64,000 nucleotides of DNA, taken from assembly GCF_017356265.1 (NCBI RefSeq), contig NZ_JAFNAW010000017.1:1-64000 (forward strand), read 5' to 3'. Of this stretch, positions 44,211 to 52,920 are shown one piece after another. Each line of letters opens with the position of its first letter. Within the stretch, counting starts at the first letter, position 1. A program made the position numbers and the translations under genes. The DNA comes from Paracoccus fontiphilus. Its GTDB lineage: Bacteria > Pseudomonadota > Alphaproteobacteria > Rhodobacterales > Rhodobacteraceae. A model generated the notes under the pieces. It was not told the origin of the DNA. It saw nothing but the letters and a program-made list of their open reading frames with translations, and ran no database searches.

Positions 44211-44555
44211 ATGGATCAGGACCACCAGGAGCGGATCAGGCAACGCGCCCACGAAATCTGGGAAAGCGAGGGCCGCCCCCAGGGGCGCGATGCCGACCAC
44301 TGGAGCCGCGCCGAACAGGAACTGAAGAACGAGATGGGCAACGAGCAGCCGGCCCAGGACGCAGGGCCCGAACTGGCGCAGACGGCCAAGCCGACCCGCG
44401 CCAGGGCGTCGAGGACGACCAAGGCGGCCAAGGCCGACAAGTCATCGTCGACGAACGAGCCCGCCAAGCCCAGGCGGACGCGCAAGACCAAGGCGACCGA
44501 CGAGACAGCCGAGCCGCAAGCCGAGTCGACCCCCTACCTGAACGACGGCCCGTGA
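44211..44555 (+). CDS. DUF2934 protein with basic C-terminal tail
   Basis: A 114-residue protein with an N-terminal DUF2934 helical domain (R-I-R-Q-R-A-H-E-I-W-E-S-E-G-R-P at 8-23, then D-H-W-x-R-A-E-x-E-L). A Lys/Arg/Ala/Thr-rich tail (60-100) resembles nucleic-acid-binding linkers. GAGGAGAG precedes the ATG. DUF2934 genes often accompany glgX and trehalose genes. Function unknown. Confidence 0.72.
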   Translation: MDQDHQERIRQRAHEIWESEGRPQGRDADHWSRAEQELKNEMGNEQPAQDAGPELAQTAKPTRARASRTTKAAKADKSSSTNEPAKPRRTRKTKATDETAEPQAESTPYLNDGP

Positions 44556-44566
44556 TACCCGGCCGT

Positions 44567-44595
44567 CATCCCGTCCGGTGCTGCCGGGCGGGATG
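44567..44595. terminator. Strong stem-loop between DUF2934 gene and ccmG
   Basis: A 12-bp stem (CATCCCGTCCGG with CCGGGCGGGATG, one T-G wobble) and a TGCTG loop lie between convergent genes. There is no T run on either side, so termination is likely but not certain. Confidence 0.5.
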
Positions 44596-44597
44596 GC

Positions 44598-45137
44598 CTA
44601 TTCGGCTGCCCGTGCCTTCTCAAGCTCGGGCAGGAAGCGGTTGGTGAAGTCCTCGCGGACCAAGGGTCCGGCGAAGCGGTACAGGACCTTGCCCTCGCCA
44701 TCGACGATAAAGGTTTCGGGCGGGGCCGTCACGCCCCAGTCGATGGCGCCGCGTCCCTTGGGATCGGTCGCGATCGCCGCAAAGGGATCGCCGCCTTCCT
44801 GCAGGAACGACAAGGCGTTCGCGTCCACGTCGCGCAGGTCCACGCCATAGACCGGCATCTGCTTGGCCAGTTCCATCAGCGTCGGGTGTTCCGCCCGGCA
44901 AGGCGGGCACCAGCTTGCCCAGAAGTTCACCAGCTTCACGCCGGGCTGGCGCAGCATCTCGTCGGTCAGCTGCGTCTTGCCCGGCAGCGTGGTCTGCGGC
45001 ACCGCAGGCGCCTCGCGGCCGACCATGGCCGAGGGCAGCGCGTTCGGCTCGTCCCGGCCCATGCCCCACAGGAACATGCCCGCCAGCGCGGCGAATGCCA
45101 GCGGCGGAAGCGCGACAAGCGGTGAAATCCTAGCCAT
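44598..45137 (-). CDS. ccmG: Cytochrome c maturation thiol:disulfide oxidoreductase
   Basis: A 179-residue thioredoxin-fold protein anchored by an N-terminal helix (7-25). The active site is W-C-P-P-C (C77, C80), the DsbE/CcmG pattern. It keeps apocytochrome c cysteines reduced in the periplasm for haem attachment. The start overlaps ccmD by eight bases. It ends the ccmABCDG run. Confidence 0.92.
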   Translation of the reverse strand: MARISPLVALPPLAFAALAGMFLWGMGRDEPNALPSAMVGREAPAVPQTTLPGKTQLTDEMLRQPGVKLVNFWASWCPPCRAEHPTLMELAKQMPVYGVDLRDVDANALSFLQEGGDPFAAIATDPKGRGAIDWGVTAPPETFIVDGEGKVLYRFAGPLVREDFTNRFLPELEKARAAE

Positions 45138-45273
45138 GTCTTTCCTGCTTCTCCAGGTCGCGGCGCGCGCGGGCATTGGCCGCCAAGGTCTGCCAGATCA
45201 GCGCGCCCAGCAACGCCAGCGAGATGCCATAGGCCCCCAGCACCGCGCCCGCATATTTGCCCAGTTCGATCAT
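45130..45273 (-). CDS. ccmD: Haem exporter protein D
   Basis: A 47-residue single-span membrane protein: M-I-E-L-G-K-Y-A, a hydrophobic helix at about 9-30, then a basic cytoplasmic tail, exactly the CcmD plan. It helps release holo-CcmE from CcmABC. It is located between ccmC (4-bp overlap) and ccmG. Confidence 0.85.
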   Translation of the reverse strand: MIELGKYAGAVLGAYGISLALLGALIWQTLAANARARRDLEKQERHG

Positions 45274-45995
45274 GCGCGCATCTCCCTCGCCTGCAGGGCG
45301 GCCAGGCGGCGCCTGCGGATTTCCGTGCGGGTGCGGACCAGCAGCAGCGACAGGAACAGCAGGCCGAAGCCCAGCATCGTCAGATACAGCGGATAGCGGT
45401 AGACCGCGCTCATCCGTTCGCCCGATTGCACCGACAGGCTGGCGCCCTGGTGCAGGCCCTGGTTCCAGAACAGCACCGCATAGCGCGACAACAGGGCGAA
45501 AACCGATCCAACAAGGCACAGTACGCTGGTCAGGTCGGCGGCGCTGTCGGGGTCCTCGACCGCCGACCACAGGGCGATATAGCCCAGGTAGAACAGCAGC
45601 AGGATCAGGAAGCTGGTCAGGCGCGGGTCCCATTCCCACCAGGTGCCCCACATGGGCTGGCCCCAGACCGCGCCGGTGACGAGGCCGATCACCGTCATCA
45701 CCGCACCGACGGGGGCGGCGGCCTTGGCGGCAAGCGCGCTGACATGGTGGCGGCGGATCAGCCAGATCAGCGACGCCACCAGCATCATCACCCAGACGTT
45801 GATCGCCATCATCGCGGCGGGCACATGCAGGAAGACGATCTTGACGGTCGAGCCCTGCCGGTAATCCTCGGGCGTGAGGAACCCCCAGGCAAGGCCCGTG
45901 ACCGTGCAGACCGCGGCCCCCGCCACGACCCATGGCAGGACGGCGCCGGACGTGCGCATGAACTTGACGGGGTTGGCGTATTCCCAGATCGACAT
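45270..45995 (-). CDS. ccmC: Haem transporter/handling protein CcmC
   Basis: A 241-residue six-helix membrane protein with the tryptophan-rich periplasmic WWD motif W-G-T-W-W-E-W-D-P-R-L-T near 116-127. It presents haem to CcmE. It follows ccmB after 42 bases. Confidence 0.95.
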   Translation of the reverse strand: MSIWEYANPVKFMRTSGAVLPWVVAGAAVCTVTGLAWGFLTPEDYRQGSTVKIVFLHVPAAMMAINVWVMMLVASLIWLIRRHHVSALAAKAAAPVGAVMTVIGLVTGAVWGQPMWGTWWEWDPRLTSFLILLLFYLGYIALWSAVEDPDSAADLTSVLCLVGSVFALLSRYAVLFWNQGLHQGASLSVQSGERMSAVYRYPLYLTMLGFGLLFLSLLLVRTRTEIRRRRLAALQAREMRA

Positions 45996-46037
45996 ATCGG
46001 CTTCCTAGCGTCGGCTCGGTTGCGGCTCAAGCCTGCT

Positions 46038-46694
46038 TCAGCGCAGATTGACCCGCAGGGCGGCGGCTGCGGCAAAAGGTACCAGCGCAAGCACCCCCGC
46101 CGTGATGCCCGCCAGAAACAGCAGCGGCGTTGCGGTGTCGCCGCCATCCTGCCCCCGGCGGATCATCTCGGTCCCGAAGATTAGCGTAGGGATGTAAAGC
46201 GGCAGGACCAACAGCGACAAAAGCAGCCCCCCGCGCCGCAGCCCCACGGTGACGGCGGCCCCGAAGGCGCCCAGCATCGACAGCGCTGGCGTGCCCAGCA
46301 GCAGCGACACCAGCAGCGACGGGATCGCGGCGCCCGGCAGGTGCAGCAGGATGCCGAACAAGGGCGCCGCGACGATCAGCGGCAGGCCGGTGGTGATCCA
46401 GTGGGCCACGGCCTTAACGGCGACTGCCCCTTCCAGCGGCAGGGGCGAGGTCGCCAGCAGGTCCAGGCTGCCGTCCTCGTGGTCCAGGGCGAAGATGCGG
46501 TCCAGCGACAGCAGGCAGGCCAGCAGCGCGCCCAGCCACAGGATGCCTGCGGCGATGGGCTGCAGGGCGCTTGTCTCTGGCCCGACGCCGAAGGGCACAA
46601 GGGCGCAGAGGATCAGGAAGAAGGCCACGCCCAAGCCGAAGCCCCCGCCCGCCCGGACGGCCAGCGACAGGTCGCGGCGCAGAAGGGCGATCAC
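46038..46694 (-). CDS. ccmB: Haem exporter permease CcmB
   Basis: A 218-residue six-helix membrane protein of the CcmB family (R-D-L-x-L-A-x-R-x-G-G near 7-17, then a long hydrophobic stretch and L-x-P-F-G-V-G-P-E). With CcmA it drives haem release from CcmE. The GTG start overlaps the ccmA stop (GTGA). Confidence 0.92.
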   Translation of the reverse strand: MIALLRRDLSLAVRAGGGFGLGVAFFLILCALVPFGVGPETSALQPIAAGILWLGALLACLLSLDRIFALDHEDGSLDLLATSPLPLEGAVAVKAVAHWITTGLPLIVAAPLFGILLHLPGAAIPSLLVSLLLGTPALSMLGAFGAAVTVGLRRGGLLLSLLVLPLYIPTLIFGTEMIRRGQDGGDTATPLLFLAGITAGVLALVPFAAAAALRVNLR

Positions 46695-47317
46695 GCGAAG
46701 GCCTCGTTGAAGCCTGCGGGGCGCGCGGCCCGGACGGCCTTCGCCTTGAAGGGCGTCAGGTCCAGGACCCGCGCCTCCAGCCCCAGGTCGATATGCGTGG
46801 CGATCAGCGCCGCCCCCCCTGCCGCAAGATGGGCGCGAACCATGTCGGCGAAGCGCGCGACCGAGGCCGCGTCCAGCGACACCGTCGGCTCATCCAGCAC
46901 CCAAAGGGGACGCCGGGCGACCAGAAGGCGGGCAAGGCCCAGCCTGCGCTTCTGCCCCGCCGACAGCGCCGCCGCCGGCCGGTCCGCCAGCGCCACCAGA
47001 TCCATCGCCGCCAGGGCAGGCGCCAGATCGCCGCCGCCAAAGACCCGCGACCAAAAGCGCAGGTTCTCGGCCACGGTCAGCGCGCCCTTCAGCCCGTCGG
47101 CATGGGCGGCATAGGCGACCGTGTCCTCGGGCATGTCGATCCGGCCGGCGATGGGCGGCTGAAGGCCCGCGACCGTGCGCAGCAGCGTCGTCTTGCCGAT
47201 GCCGTTCGGGCCGCGCAGGATCAGCGCCTGTCCTGCCGCCAGCGTGAAGGACACCCCCTCGACCGTCCGCAGACCGCCGCGCGCGACGGCAAGGTCATGG
47301 ACGGCCAGCAGCGTCAC
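46691..47317 (-). CDS. ccmA: Haem exporter ATPase CcmA
   Basis: A 208-residue ATPase: Walker [10 protein letters not shown] near 38-46, signature L-S-A-G-Q near 122-126, Walker B L-W-V-L-D-E-P near 144-150. It is small, as is normal for CcmA. It starts at GTG overlapping the Mth938 gene. Confidence 0.92.
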   Translation of the reverse strand: MTLLAVHDLAVARGGLRTVEGVSFTLAAGQALILRGPNGIGKTTLLRTVAGLQPPIAGRIDMPEDTVAYAAHADGLKGALTVAENLRFWSRVFGGGDLAPALAAMDLVALADRPAAALSAGQKRRLGLARLLVARRPLWVLDEPTVSLDAASVARFADMVRAHLAAGGAALIATHIDLGLEARVLDLTPFKAKAVRAARPAGFNEAFA

Positions 47318-47667
47318 AGCGGCAGAAGCGCGCAGGCGACCCGCCGCCCCTCGGCTATGGTGACGTTGTAGGTGCGCGCGGCGGTGGGCGAGGCCATGGA
47401 TTCGACCGCCACCCCCTTGTCGCGCAATGCGGCGACCAGATCGGCGGGGGCATGGGCGATCGCTTCCCCCAGGCCCAGGAACAGCACGTCCACCTGCCCC
47501 GCCAGCGCCATCAGGGCCGCGCGATCATCCAGGCCGCCCCAAGCTACGGCGCCCGCCCCCGTCACCAGCACCGCGCCCTGGATGACCTGACCGCCGACCC
47601 GGAAGAAGCCGGGGCCATAGCCATCGACCGCCGCCGCGCCGCCGAACTGGGTGGGAGTCAGCTTCAT
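47314..47667 (-). CDS. Mth938-like domain protein (NDUFAF3 homologue)
   Basis: A 117-residue protein of the Mth938/DUF498 family, related to the mitochondrial complex I assembly factor NDUFAF3. G-Y-G-P-G-F-F-R-V near 17-25 and a central V-D-V-L-F-L-G-L-G segment are visible. In Alphaproteobacteria it is commonly found beside secDF, as here (1-bp overlap with secF). A role in complex I assembly is inferred from the mitochondrial homologue. Confidence 0.82.
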   Translation of the reverse strand: MKLTPTQFGGAAAVDGYGPGFFRVGGQVIQGAVLVTGAGAVAWGGLDDRAALMALAGQVDVLFLGLGEAIAHAPADLVAALRDKGVAVESMASPTAARTYNVTIAEGRRVACALLPL

Positions 47668-48647
47668 CAGGGGCGTTCCGCGTTTTCAAAGGGCGACGCG
47701 GCCAGCTTGGGGTCCTTCTTCGACCAGTCCCGCTTCACGCCCAGCCACAGCACGATGTTCTTGGCGACATAGATCGTGGAATAGCAGCCGACGACCACCC
47801 CGAACAGCATCGCGATCACGAAGTCGCGGATCACGTCGCCGCCGAAGATCAGCATCGCCGTCAGCGCGATCCCGGTCGTGACGGCGGTCATCACCGTGCG
47901 CGACAGCGTCTCGTTGGTGGTCAGGTTCATCAGTTCGATCAAGGGCCGCGTCTTGTACTTCATCAGGTTTTCCCGCAGCCGGTCGAAGACCACGACCGTG
48001 TCGTTGCAGGAAAAGCCCAGCGTCGTCAGCAGCGCCGCGATGGTGGTCAGGTCGAACTTCAACTGGAACAGCGAAAACAGCCCGACAGTCAGCAGCACGT
48101 CGTGGATCAGCGACACCACGCAGCCGATGGCGAACTGCCATTCAAAGCGCAGCCAGATATAGGCCATGATGCCCAGGCAGGCCGCGCCCACGGCATAGAA
48201 GGCCGTCTTGATCAACTCGCCCGAGACCTTCGGCCCGACCGATTCGACGGATGCGAAGGTGATCTGCGGATCGACCTGATGAAGCGCGGCCTCGATCTGG
48301 TTCAACTGCTCGGGGCTGACCGAGCCGGTCTCGTCGGTGGTGCCGATGCGGATCATGGCGACATGGCGGTCGGCGCCGAAGCTGGGGTCGAAGACCTCGG
48401 TGATGGCCAGGTCGCTGAAGCCCAGGTCGTCCAGGGCCTCGCGGTAATCGCCCACCTCGAAGGCGGTCGTGCTTTCGGTGCGGATGGTGGTGCCGCCCTT
48501 GAAGTCGATGCCGAAGTTCAGGCCCATGGTGGCGACCAGAACCAGCGACAGAACCATCGCCGCCATCGACGCGCCGAAGGTCAGCCACTGCCAGCGGAAG
48601 AAGTCGATCCGGGTGTTGTCGGGGACGAGTTTCAGACGGAATGCCAT
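47667..48647 (-). CDS. secF: Protein translocase subunit SecF
   Basis: A 326-residue six-span protein with the SecF start F-R-L-K-L-V-P-D-N-T, the G-I-D-F-K-G-G-T motif near 47-54 and R-x-R-E-N-L near 230. It forms with SecD the proton-driven complex that pulls exported proteins through SecYEG. It is 10 bp downstream of secD. Confidence 0.95.
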   Translation of the reverse strand: MAFRLKLVPDNTRIDFFRWQWLTFGASMAAMVLSLVLVATMGLNFGIDFKGGTTIRTESTTAFEVGDYREALDDLGFSDLAITEVFDPSFGADRHVAMIRIGTTDETGSVSPEQLNQIEAALHQVDPQITFASVESVGPKVSGELIKTAFYAVGAACLGIMAYIWLRFEWQFAIGCVVSLIHDVLLTVGLFSLFQLKFDLTTIAALLTTLGFSCNDTVVVFDRLRENLMKYKTRPLIELMNLTTNETLSRTVMTAVTTGIALTAMLIFGGDVIRDFVIAMLFGVVVGCYSTIYVAKNIVLWLGVKRDWSKKDPKLAASPFENAERP

Positions 48648-48657
48648 ATCGGTCCCC

Positions 48658-50322
48658 TTACAGGATCAGTTCTTTGGGCTTGCGCCATTCCAGCCACCAC
48701 ACGATCATCAGACGCGTCAGGAAGATCGCCGTGAAGACCGAGGTGACAAGCCCGATGGTCAGCGTCACGGCAAAGCCCTTGACCGGCCCGGACCCCAGGA
48801 AGAACATCACCGCCGCCGCGATGAAGGACGTGACGTTGGCGTCGATGATCGCGCTCATCGCCTCGTCGAAGCCGTCGCTGATGGCTTTCGCCACGCGTTT
48901 GCCCGCGCGCAACTCCTCGCGGATGCGTTCATAGATGATGACGTTGGCATCGACCGCCGTGCCGACGGTCAGCACGATCCCGGCGATGCCCGGCAGGGTC
49001 AGCGTGGCCCCCATCACCGACATGATCGACAGGATCAGGATGACGTTGGCGATCACGGAAATGGACGCGAAAGCCCCGAACAGCCCGTAGCTGGCGATCA
49101 TGTAGGCCACGACCGCCGCCGTCGCGATCACCGACGACAGACGCCCCGCGTCGATGCTGTCCTGGCCCAGTTCCGGGCCGATGGTGCGTTCTTCCAGGAA
49201 ATCCAGTTGCGCGGGCAACGCGCCGGCGCGCAGCAGGACGGCCAGCTGGTTCGCCCCGTCGAAGTCCATCGACCCCGAGATCTGCCCCGACCCGGCGGTG
49301 ATCGCCTGCCGGATCACCGGGGCCGAGATCACCTTGTTGTCCAGCACGATGGCGAAAGGCTGGCCGATATTGGCGCTGGTATAGGCACCGAACTTGCGCG
49401 CGCCCGTGGGGTTGAAGCGGAAATCGACCGAGGGCTGACCATTCTGGTCGGTCGAGGGGACCGCGTCGGTCAGTTCCTCGCCGGTGACGACGGGGCTTTC
49501 CTCCAGCGTGTAGTACAGCCCCTCCTGATCGGCGGCCGGCAGGATCACCTGCCCCACGCCGGGCCGCGCATCGGGGTTGGTGCCGGTGCCCACGACGGAA
49601 TTGAAGGTCAGCTTGGCGGTGGTGCCGATCAGCGACTTCAGTTCCTCGGCCGAGCCGATGCCGGGCACCTGGATCAGGATGCGGTCGGCGCCCTGGCGCA
49701 CGATGGTCGGCTCGCGGGTGCCGACCTCATCGACGCGACGGCGGATGATCTCGACGCTCTGCTGGACGGTGCGGTCGTCGGTCACGGCCTTTTCGGCGTC
49801 CGACAACTGGATTGTCAGGGCATTGCCCGCCTGCTGGATCGCAAGGCTCTGCTGGCCCGCGCCGGTCAGGGTGGTGACGGGATTGGAAAAGCCGCGCACG
49901 ATCTCGGTCGCGCGGGCGATCTGGTCCGCGTTCTCGATCTCGATCTTCAGCGTGCCCTCGGGCGAGGGCAGGCGCCGGATCGCGCCAAGGGTCGCGCGTT
50001 CATCGGCAAGCGCGCGGCGCAGTTCGGGCCACAACGCATCCATGCGGGCCTTGTAGACCTCGGCCACGCGGACCTCGCCCAGCAGGTGGGCGCCGCCGCG
50101 CAGGTCAAGGCCAAGCGCCACGACAGACGACGGCAGCCACGATGGCCAAGCATCGCGCGCGGCGGCGAGTTCAGGCGTTTCGACGCCTGTGCGCTCGATT
50201 TCGGCCACGGCGTCGTTGTGGGATTCGACTTTGGCGTAGAACAGGTTGGGCACGGCAAAGCCGATACCCAGAAGGCACAGCCCGATGATCAGGATGCGTT
50301 TCCAACGGTCGATCTGAAGCAT
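48658..50322 (-). CDS. secD: Protein translocase subunit SecD
   Basis: A 554-residue protein with one N-terminal helix, the G-L-D-L-R-G-G motif near 69-75, a large periplasmic P1 domain, and five C-terminal helices including G-x-A-V-D-A-N-V-I-I-Y-E-R. It works with SecF and YajC. Confidence 0.95.
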   Translation of the reverse strand: MLQIDRWKRILIIGLCLLGIGFAVPNLFYAKVESHNDAVAEIERTGVETPELAAARDAWPSWLPSSVVALGLDLRGGAHLLGEVRVAEVYKARMDALWPELRRALADERATLGAIRRLPSPEGTLKIEIENADQIARATEIVRGFSNPVTTLTGAGQQSLAIQQAGNALTIQLSDAEKAVTDDRTVQQSVEIIRRRVDEVGTREPTIVRQGADRILIQVPGIGSAEELKSLIGTTAKLTFNSVVGTGTNPDARPGVGQVILPAADQEGLYYTLEESPVVTGEELTDAVPSTDQNGQPSVDFRFNPTGARKFGAYTSANIGQPFAIVLDNKVISAPVIRQAITAGSGQISGSMDFDGANQLAVLLRAGALPAQLDFLEERTIGPELGQDSIDAGRLSSVIATAAVVAYMIASYGLFGAFASISVIANVILILSIMSVMGATLTLPGIAGIVLTVGTAVDANVIIYERIREELRAGKRVAKAISDGFDEAMSAIIDANVTSFIAAAVMFFLGSGPVKGFAVTLTIGLVTSVFTAIFLTRLMIVWWLEWRKPKELIL

Positions 50323-50358
50323 CTTCGCCGAAGCCCTTGCTGTGATCTGGTTTCCGGG

Positions 50359-50691
50359 TCAGCCGTTGGCCGCGACGGGGGTGGTGGCCGACAGCACCTG
50401 CGACACCGTGCCGCGCACCACGCGGACCTTCACGCCGGTCGCGATCTCGACCTCAAGCTCGTCGTCGCGCACGGATGCGACCTTGCCGATGATGCCGCCC
50501 TGGGTGACGACCTGATCGCCCTTCTTCAGCGCCGACACCATCTCCTTGTGCTGCTTCACGCGCTTCTGCTGGGGGCGGATCATCAGGAAATACATGATCG
50601 CGAAGATCAGGATCAGCGGGATGAACTGCGCGAAGGCGGCGCCGGAGCCGGCGTTGCCTGCGGCCTGGGCATAGGCGGGGGTGACGAACAT
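50359..50691 (-). CDS. yajC: Sec translocase accessory subunit YajC
   Basis: A 110-residue protein with one membrane helix (about 19-41) containing F-I-P-L-I-L-I-F-A-I-M-Y-F-L-M-I-R-P-Q, the YajC hallmark, and a small cytoplasmic domain with G-D-x-V-V-T-Q-G-G-I-I-G-K-V. It is the first gene of a long minus-strand run reaching ccmG. Confidence 0.94.
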   Translation of the reverse strand: MFVTPAYAQAAGNAGSGAAFAQFIPLILIFAIMYFLMIRPQQKRVKQHKEMVSALKKGDQVVTQGGIIGKVASVRDDELEVEIATGVKVRVVRGTVSQVLSATTPVAANG

Positions 50692-50814
50692 GAGATATCC
50701 TTTCGGCTGTCATGGCGGTCTGACCCCGCCCGGATTGGCGCGCAACCTATCCCCGCCATCCCAGCTTGGCAAGGAAGGCCCGCCCGCAAGCCAACAGCGA
50801 ACAGGATCGTGAAG

Positions 50815-51981
50815 TCAGCGCGGGACGGGCTGCGCGCGTTCGACCAGCCGGGCCAGGAAGCTGGCCCCGATGGGCGAAATCGCGTCGTTGAAGTCATAGG
50901 CCGGGTGGTGAACGCTGGCCGTGTCGCCCTGGCCGATGAACAGGTAGCAGCCGGGCCGCGCGTCCAGCATGTAGCTGAAATCCTCGGCCCCCATCTCGCG
51001 CCCCGCATCGCCCGAGACATTAGCATGACCCAGGATCTCGGCTGCGACATCGACGGCGAAGGCCGTCTGGTCGGGGTCGTTGACGGTGGCGGGATAGCCC
51101 TCGACATAGTCCAGCCGGATCGACAGGTCATAGGCCTCCGCCTGCCCTTCGCAGATCTGCGTCATGCGGCGGCGCACCATCTCGCGGACATGGGGGGCAA
51201 AGGTCCGCACGGTGCCGCAGATGTAGGCCGTGTCCGGCACGATGTTGTCGGCGCTGCCCGTGTGGATCTGCGTGACCGACAGCGCCAGGTCGTCCAGGGC
51301 GTAATGGTTGCGGCTGGAGATGGTCTGGATCGCGTTCACCACCGCCACGGCGGCCACGATCGGATCGGCGGTCAGGTGCGGCATGGCGCCATGCCCGCCG
51401 CGGCCCTGGACGTGAATCTCGAACGTGTCCACGGCGGCCATGATCGGGCCGGGCGTGGTGTTCATGGTGCCCACCGGCAGGCCGGGGCTGTTGTGCATGG
51501 CAAAGACCGAGGCGATGCCGAAGCGGTCCATCATGCCGTCGCGCACCATCGCCTCGCCCCCGCCGCCGTTTTCCTCGGCCGGCTGGAAGATCAGGGCCAC
51601 GCGGCCCGCAAAGTTGCGCGTTTCCGCCAGATAGCGCGCGGCGCCCAGCAGCATCGTAGTGTGCCCGTCATGCCCGCAGGCGTGCATCCGGCCCGGCACG
51701 GTGGATGCGTGGTCCAGGCCGGTCGCCTCCTCCATCGGCAGGGCGTCCATGTCGGCGCGCAGGCCGATGGTGGGGCCCGGCCCCTGCCCCTCGATGATGC
51801 CGACAAGCCCTGACTGCCCGATGCCGTCATGGATCTCGTCCACGCCGAAGTCGCGCAGGCGCTCGGCCACGAAGGCGGCGGTGCCGTAGCAGTCGAAGCC
51901 CAGTTCCGGGTGCCGATGCAGGTGCCGGCGCCAGGCGGTCATGTCATCCGAAAATTCGGCGATGCGGTTCAGGACGGGCAT
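50815..51981 (-). CDS. M20-family amidohydrolase (hippurate hydrolase-like)
   Basis: A 388-residue metalloamidohydrolase of peptidase family M20D. Metal-site motifs are R-A-D-M-D-A-L-P near 73-80, H-A-C-G-H-D-G-H near 99-106 and P-A-E-E-N-G-G-G near 133-140, with a late H-H-P-x-Y-D-F-N-D. Members cleave N-acyl or N-aryl-acyl amino acids. ATG 51981 is chosen because homology begins there; the frame is open 54 codons farther. Divergent from mazG across 61 bp. Substrate not evident. Confidence 0.87.
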   Translation of the reverse strand: MPVLNRIAEFSDDMTAWRRHLHRHPELGFDCYGTAAFVAERLRDFGVDEIHDGIGQSGLVGIIEGQGPGPTIGLRADMDALPMEEATGLDHASTVPGRMHACGHDGHTTMLLGAARYLAETRNFAGRVALIFQPAEENGGGGEAMVRDGMMDRFGIASVFAMHNSPGLPVGTMNTTPGPIMAAVDTFEIHVQGRGGHGAMPHLTADPIVAAVAVVNAIQTISSRNHYALDDLALSVTQIHTGSADNIVPDTAYICGTVRTFAPHVREMVRRRMTQICEGQAEAYDLSIRLDYVEGYPATVNDPDQTAFAVDVAAEILGHANVSGDAGREMGAEDFSYMLDARPGCYLFIGQGDTASVHHPAYDFNDAISPIGASFLARLVERAQPVPR

Positions 51982-52042
51982 GTGGACTTGACCTTGGCAC
52001 TGTGGCAATGGCCCATCAGGACAGAAGCGAAGGGAAATCGCA

Positions 52043-52861
52043 ATGACCGAACCGACGCGCCGCGACCCCCGCGCCGAGATCGCCCGCCTCATCGACATCA
52101 TGGCGCAGTTGCGCGATCCGCGGACCGGCTGCCCCTGGGACATCGAGCAGGACTTCGCCTCGATCGCGCCCTACACGATCGAGGAAGCCCACGAGGTCGC
52201 CGACGCCATCGAGCGGCAGGCCTGGGGGGAACTGCCGGGCGAGTTGGGCGACCTGCTGCTGCAGGTGGTGTTCCATGCGCAGATGGCGTCCGAATCGGGC
52301 CTGTTCGACTTCGCGGATTGCGCGGCGGCGATTTCCGACAAGCTGGTCTTCCGCCATCCCCATGTCTTCGGCACCGAGAACCGCGACAAGTCCGCCGAAC
52401 AGCAGGTCAAGGACTGGGAGGCCATCAAGGCGGTCGAGCGCGCGGGCAAGGCCGAGCGCGGAACGCTGGACGGCGTGGCGATGGGCCTGCCCGCGCTGAC
52501 GCGCGCGATCAAGCTGCAGAATCGCGCGGCCCGCGTAGGCTTCGACTGGCCGGGCGCCACCGAGGTCCTGGACAAGATCGCCGAGGAAACCGCCGAACTG
52601 GTCGAGGCGCGCGACAGCCTGGGGCCGGAGGCGCTGGAGGAGGAGTTCGGCGACCTGTTGTTCGTGATGGCGAACCTGGCGCGGCACCTGAAGGTCGATC
52701 CCGAACAGGCGCTGCGCCGGGCCAATGCAAAGTTTACCCGGCGCTTTCAGGCCATCGAAGCGGCTCTGGCGGAACGGGGACGCAGGCCCGAGGACAGCGA
52801 TCTGGCAGAGATGGACCGGCTTTGGGATCAGGCAAAGGCTGCCGAGAAGGCGGCGGAGTAA
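52043..52861 (+). CDS. mazG: Nucleoside triphosphate pyrophosphohydrolase MazG
   Basis: A 272-residue protein with two MazG domains. The first carries C-P-W-D near 33-36, E-E-x2-E near 50-54 and E-L-G-D-L-L-L-Q near 71-78; the second E-E-F-G-D-L-L-F near 199-206. It hydrolyses NTPs (including damaged ones) to NMP and PPi. Length matches the full-length family. Confidence 0.93.
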   Translation: MTEPTRRDPRAEIARLIDIMAQLRDPRTGCPWDIEQDFASIAPYTIEEAHEVADAIERQAWGELPGELGDLLLQVVFHAQMASESGLFDFADCAAAISDKLVFRHPHVFGTENRDKSAEQQVKDWEAIKAVERAGKAERGTLDGVAMGLPALTRAIKLQNRAARVGFDWPGATEVLDKIAEETAELVEARDSLGPEALEEEFGDLLFVMANLARHLKVDPEQALRRANAKFTRRFQAIEAALAERGRRPEDSDLAEMDRLWDQAKAAEKAAE

Positions 52862-52919
52862 GGGGGCTTCGCCCCCGTCCCTGCGGGACTCCCCCAGGAT
52901 ATTTTTGCCAAGATGAAGT
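52862..52919. terminator. Tandem hairpins and T-rich segment between mazG and dusA
   Basis: GGGGGC-TTC-GCCCCC (52862-52876... loop TTC) and GTCCC-TGC-GGGAC (52877-52889) are followed by GGATATTTTTGCC and AAGATGAAG. Together they look like a terminator for mazG. The tail resembles a segment repeated between genes in many Rhodobacterales genomes. Confidence 0.6.
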
Positions 52920-52920
52920 G

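Noticed and set aside
48469..51813. 1114-codon plus-strand frame over secD, yajC and the amidohydrolase gene
   Set aside because: Antisense to genes with clear motifs; composition typical of codon-position GC bias; no motif or ribosome site.
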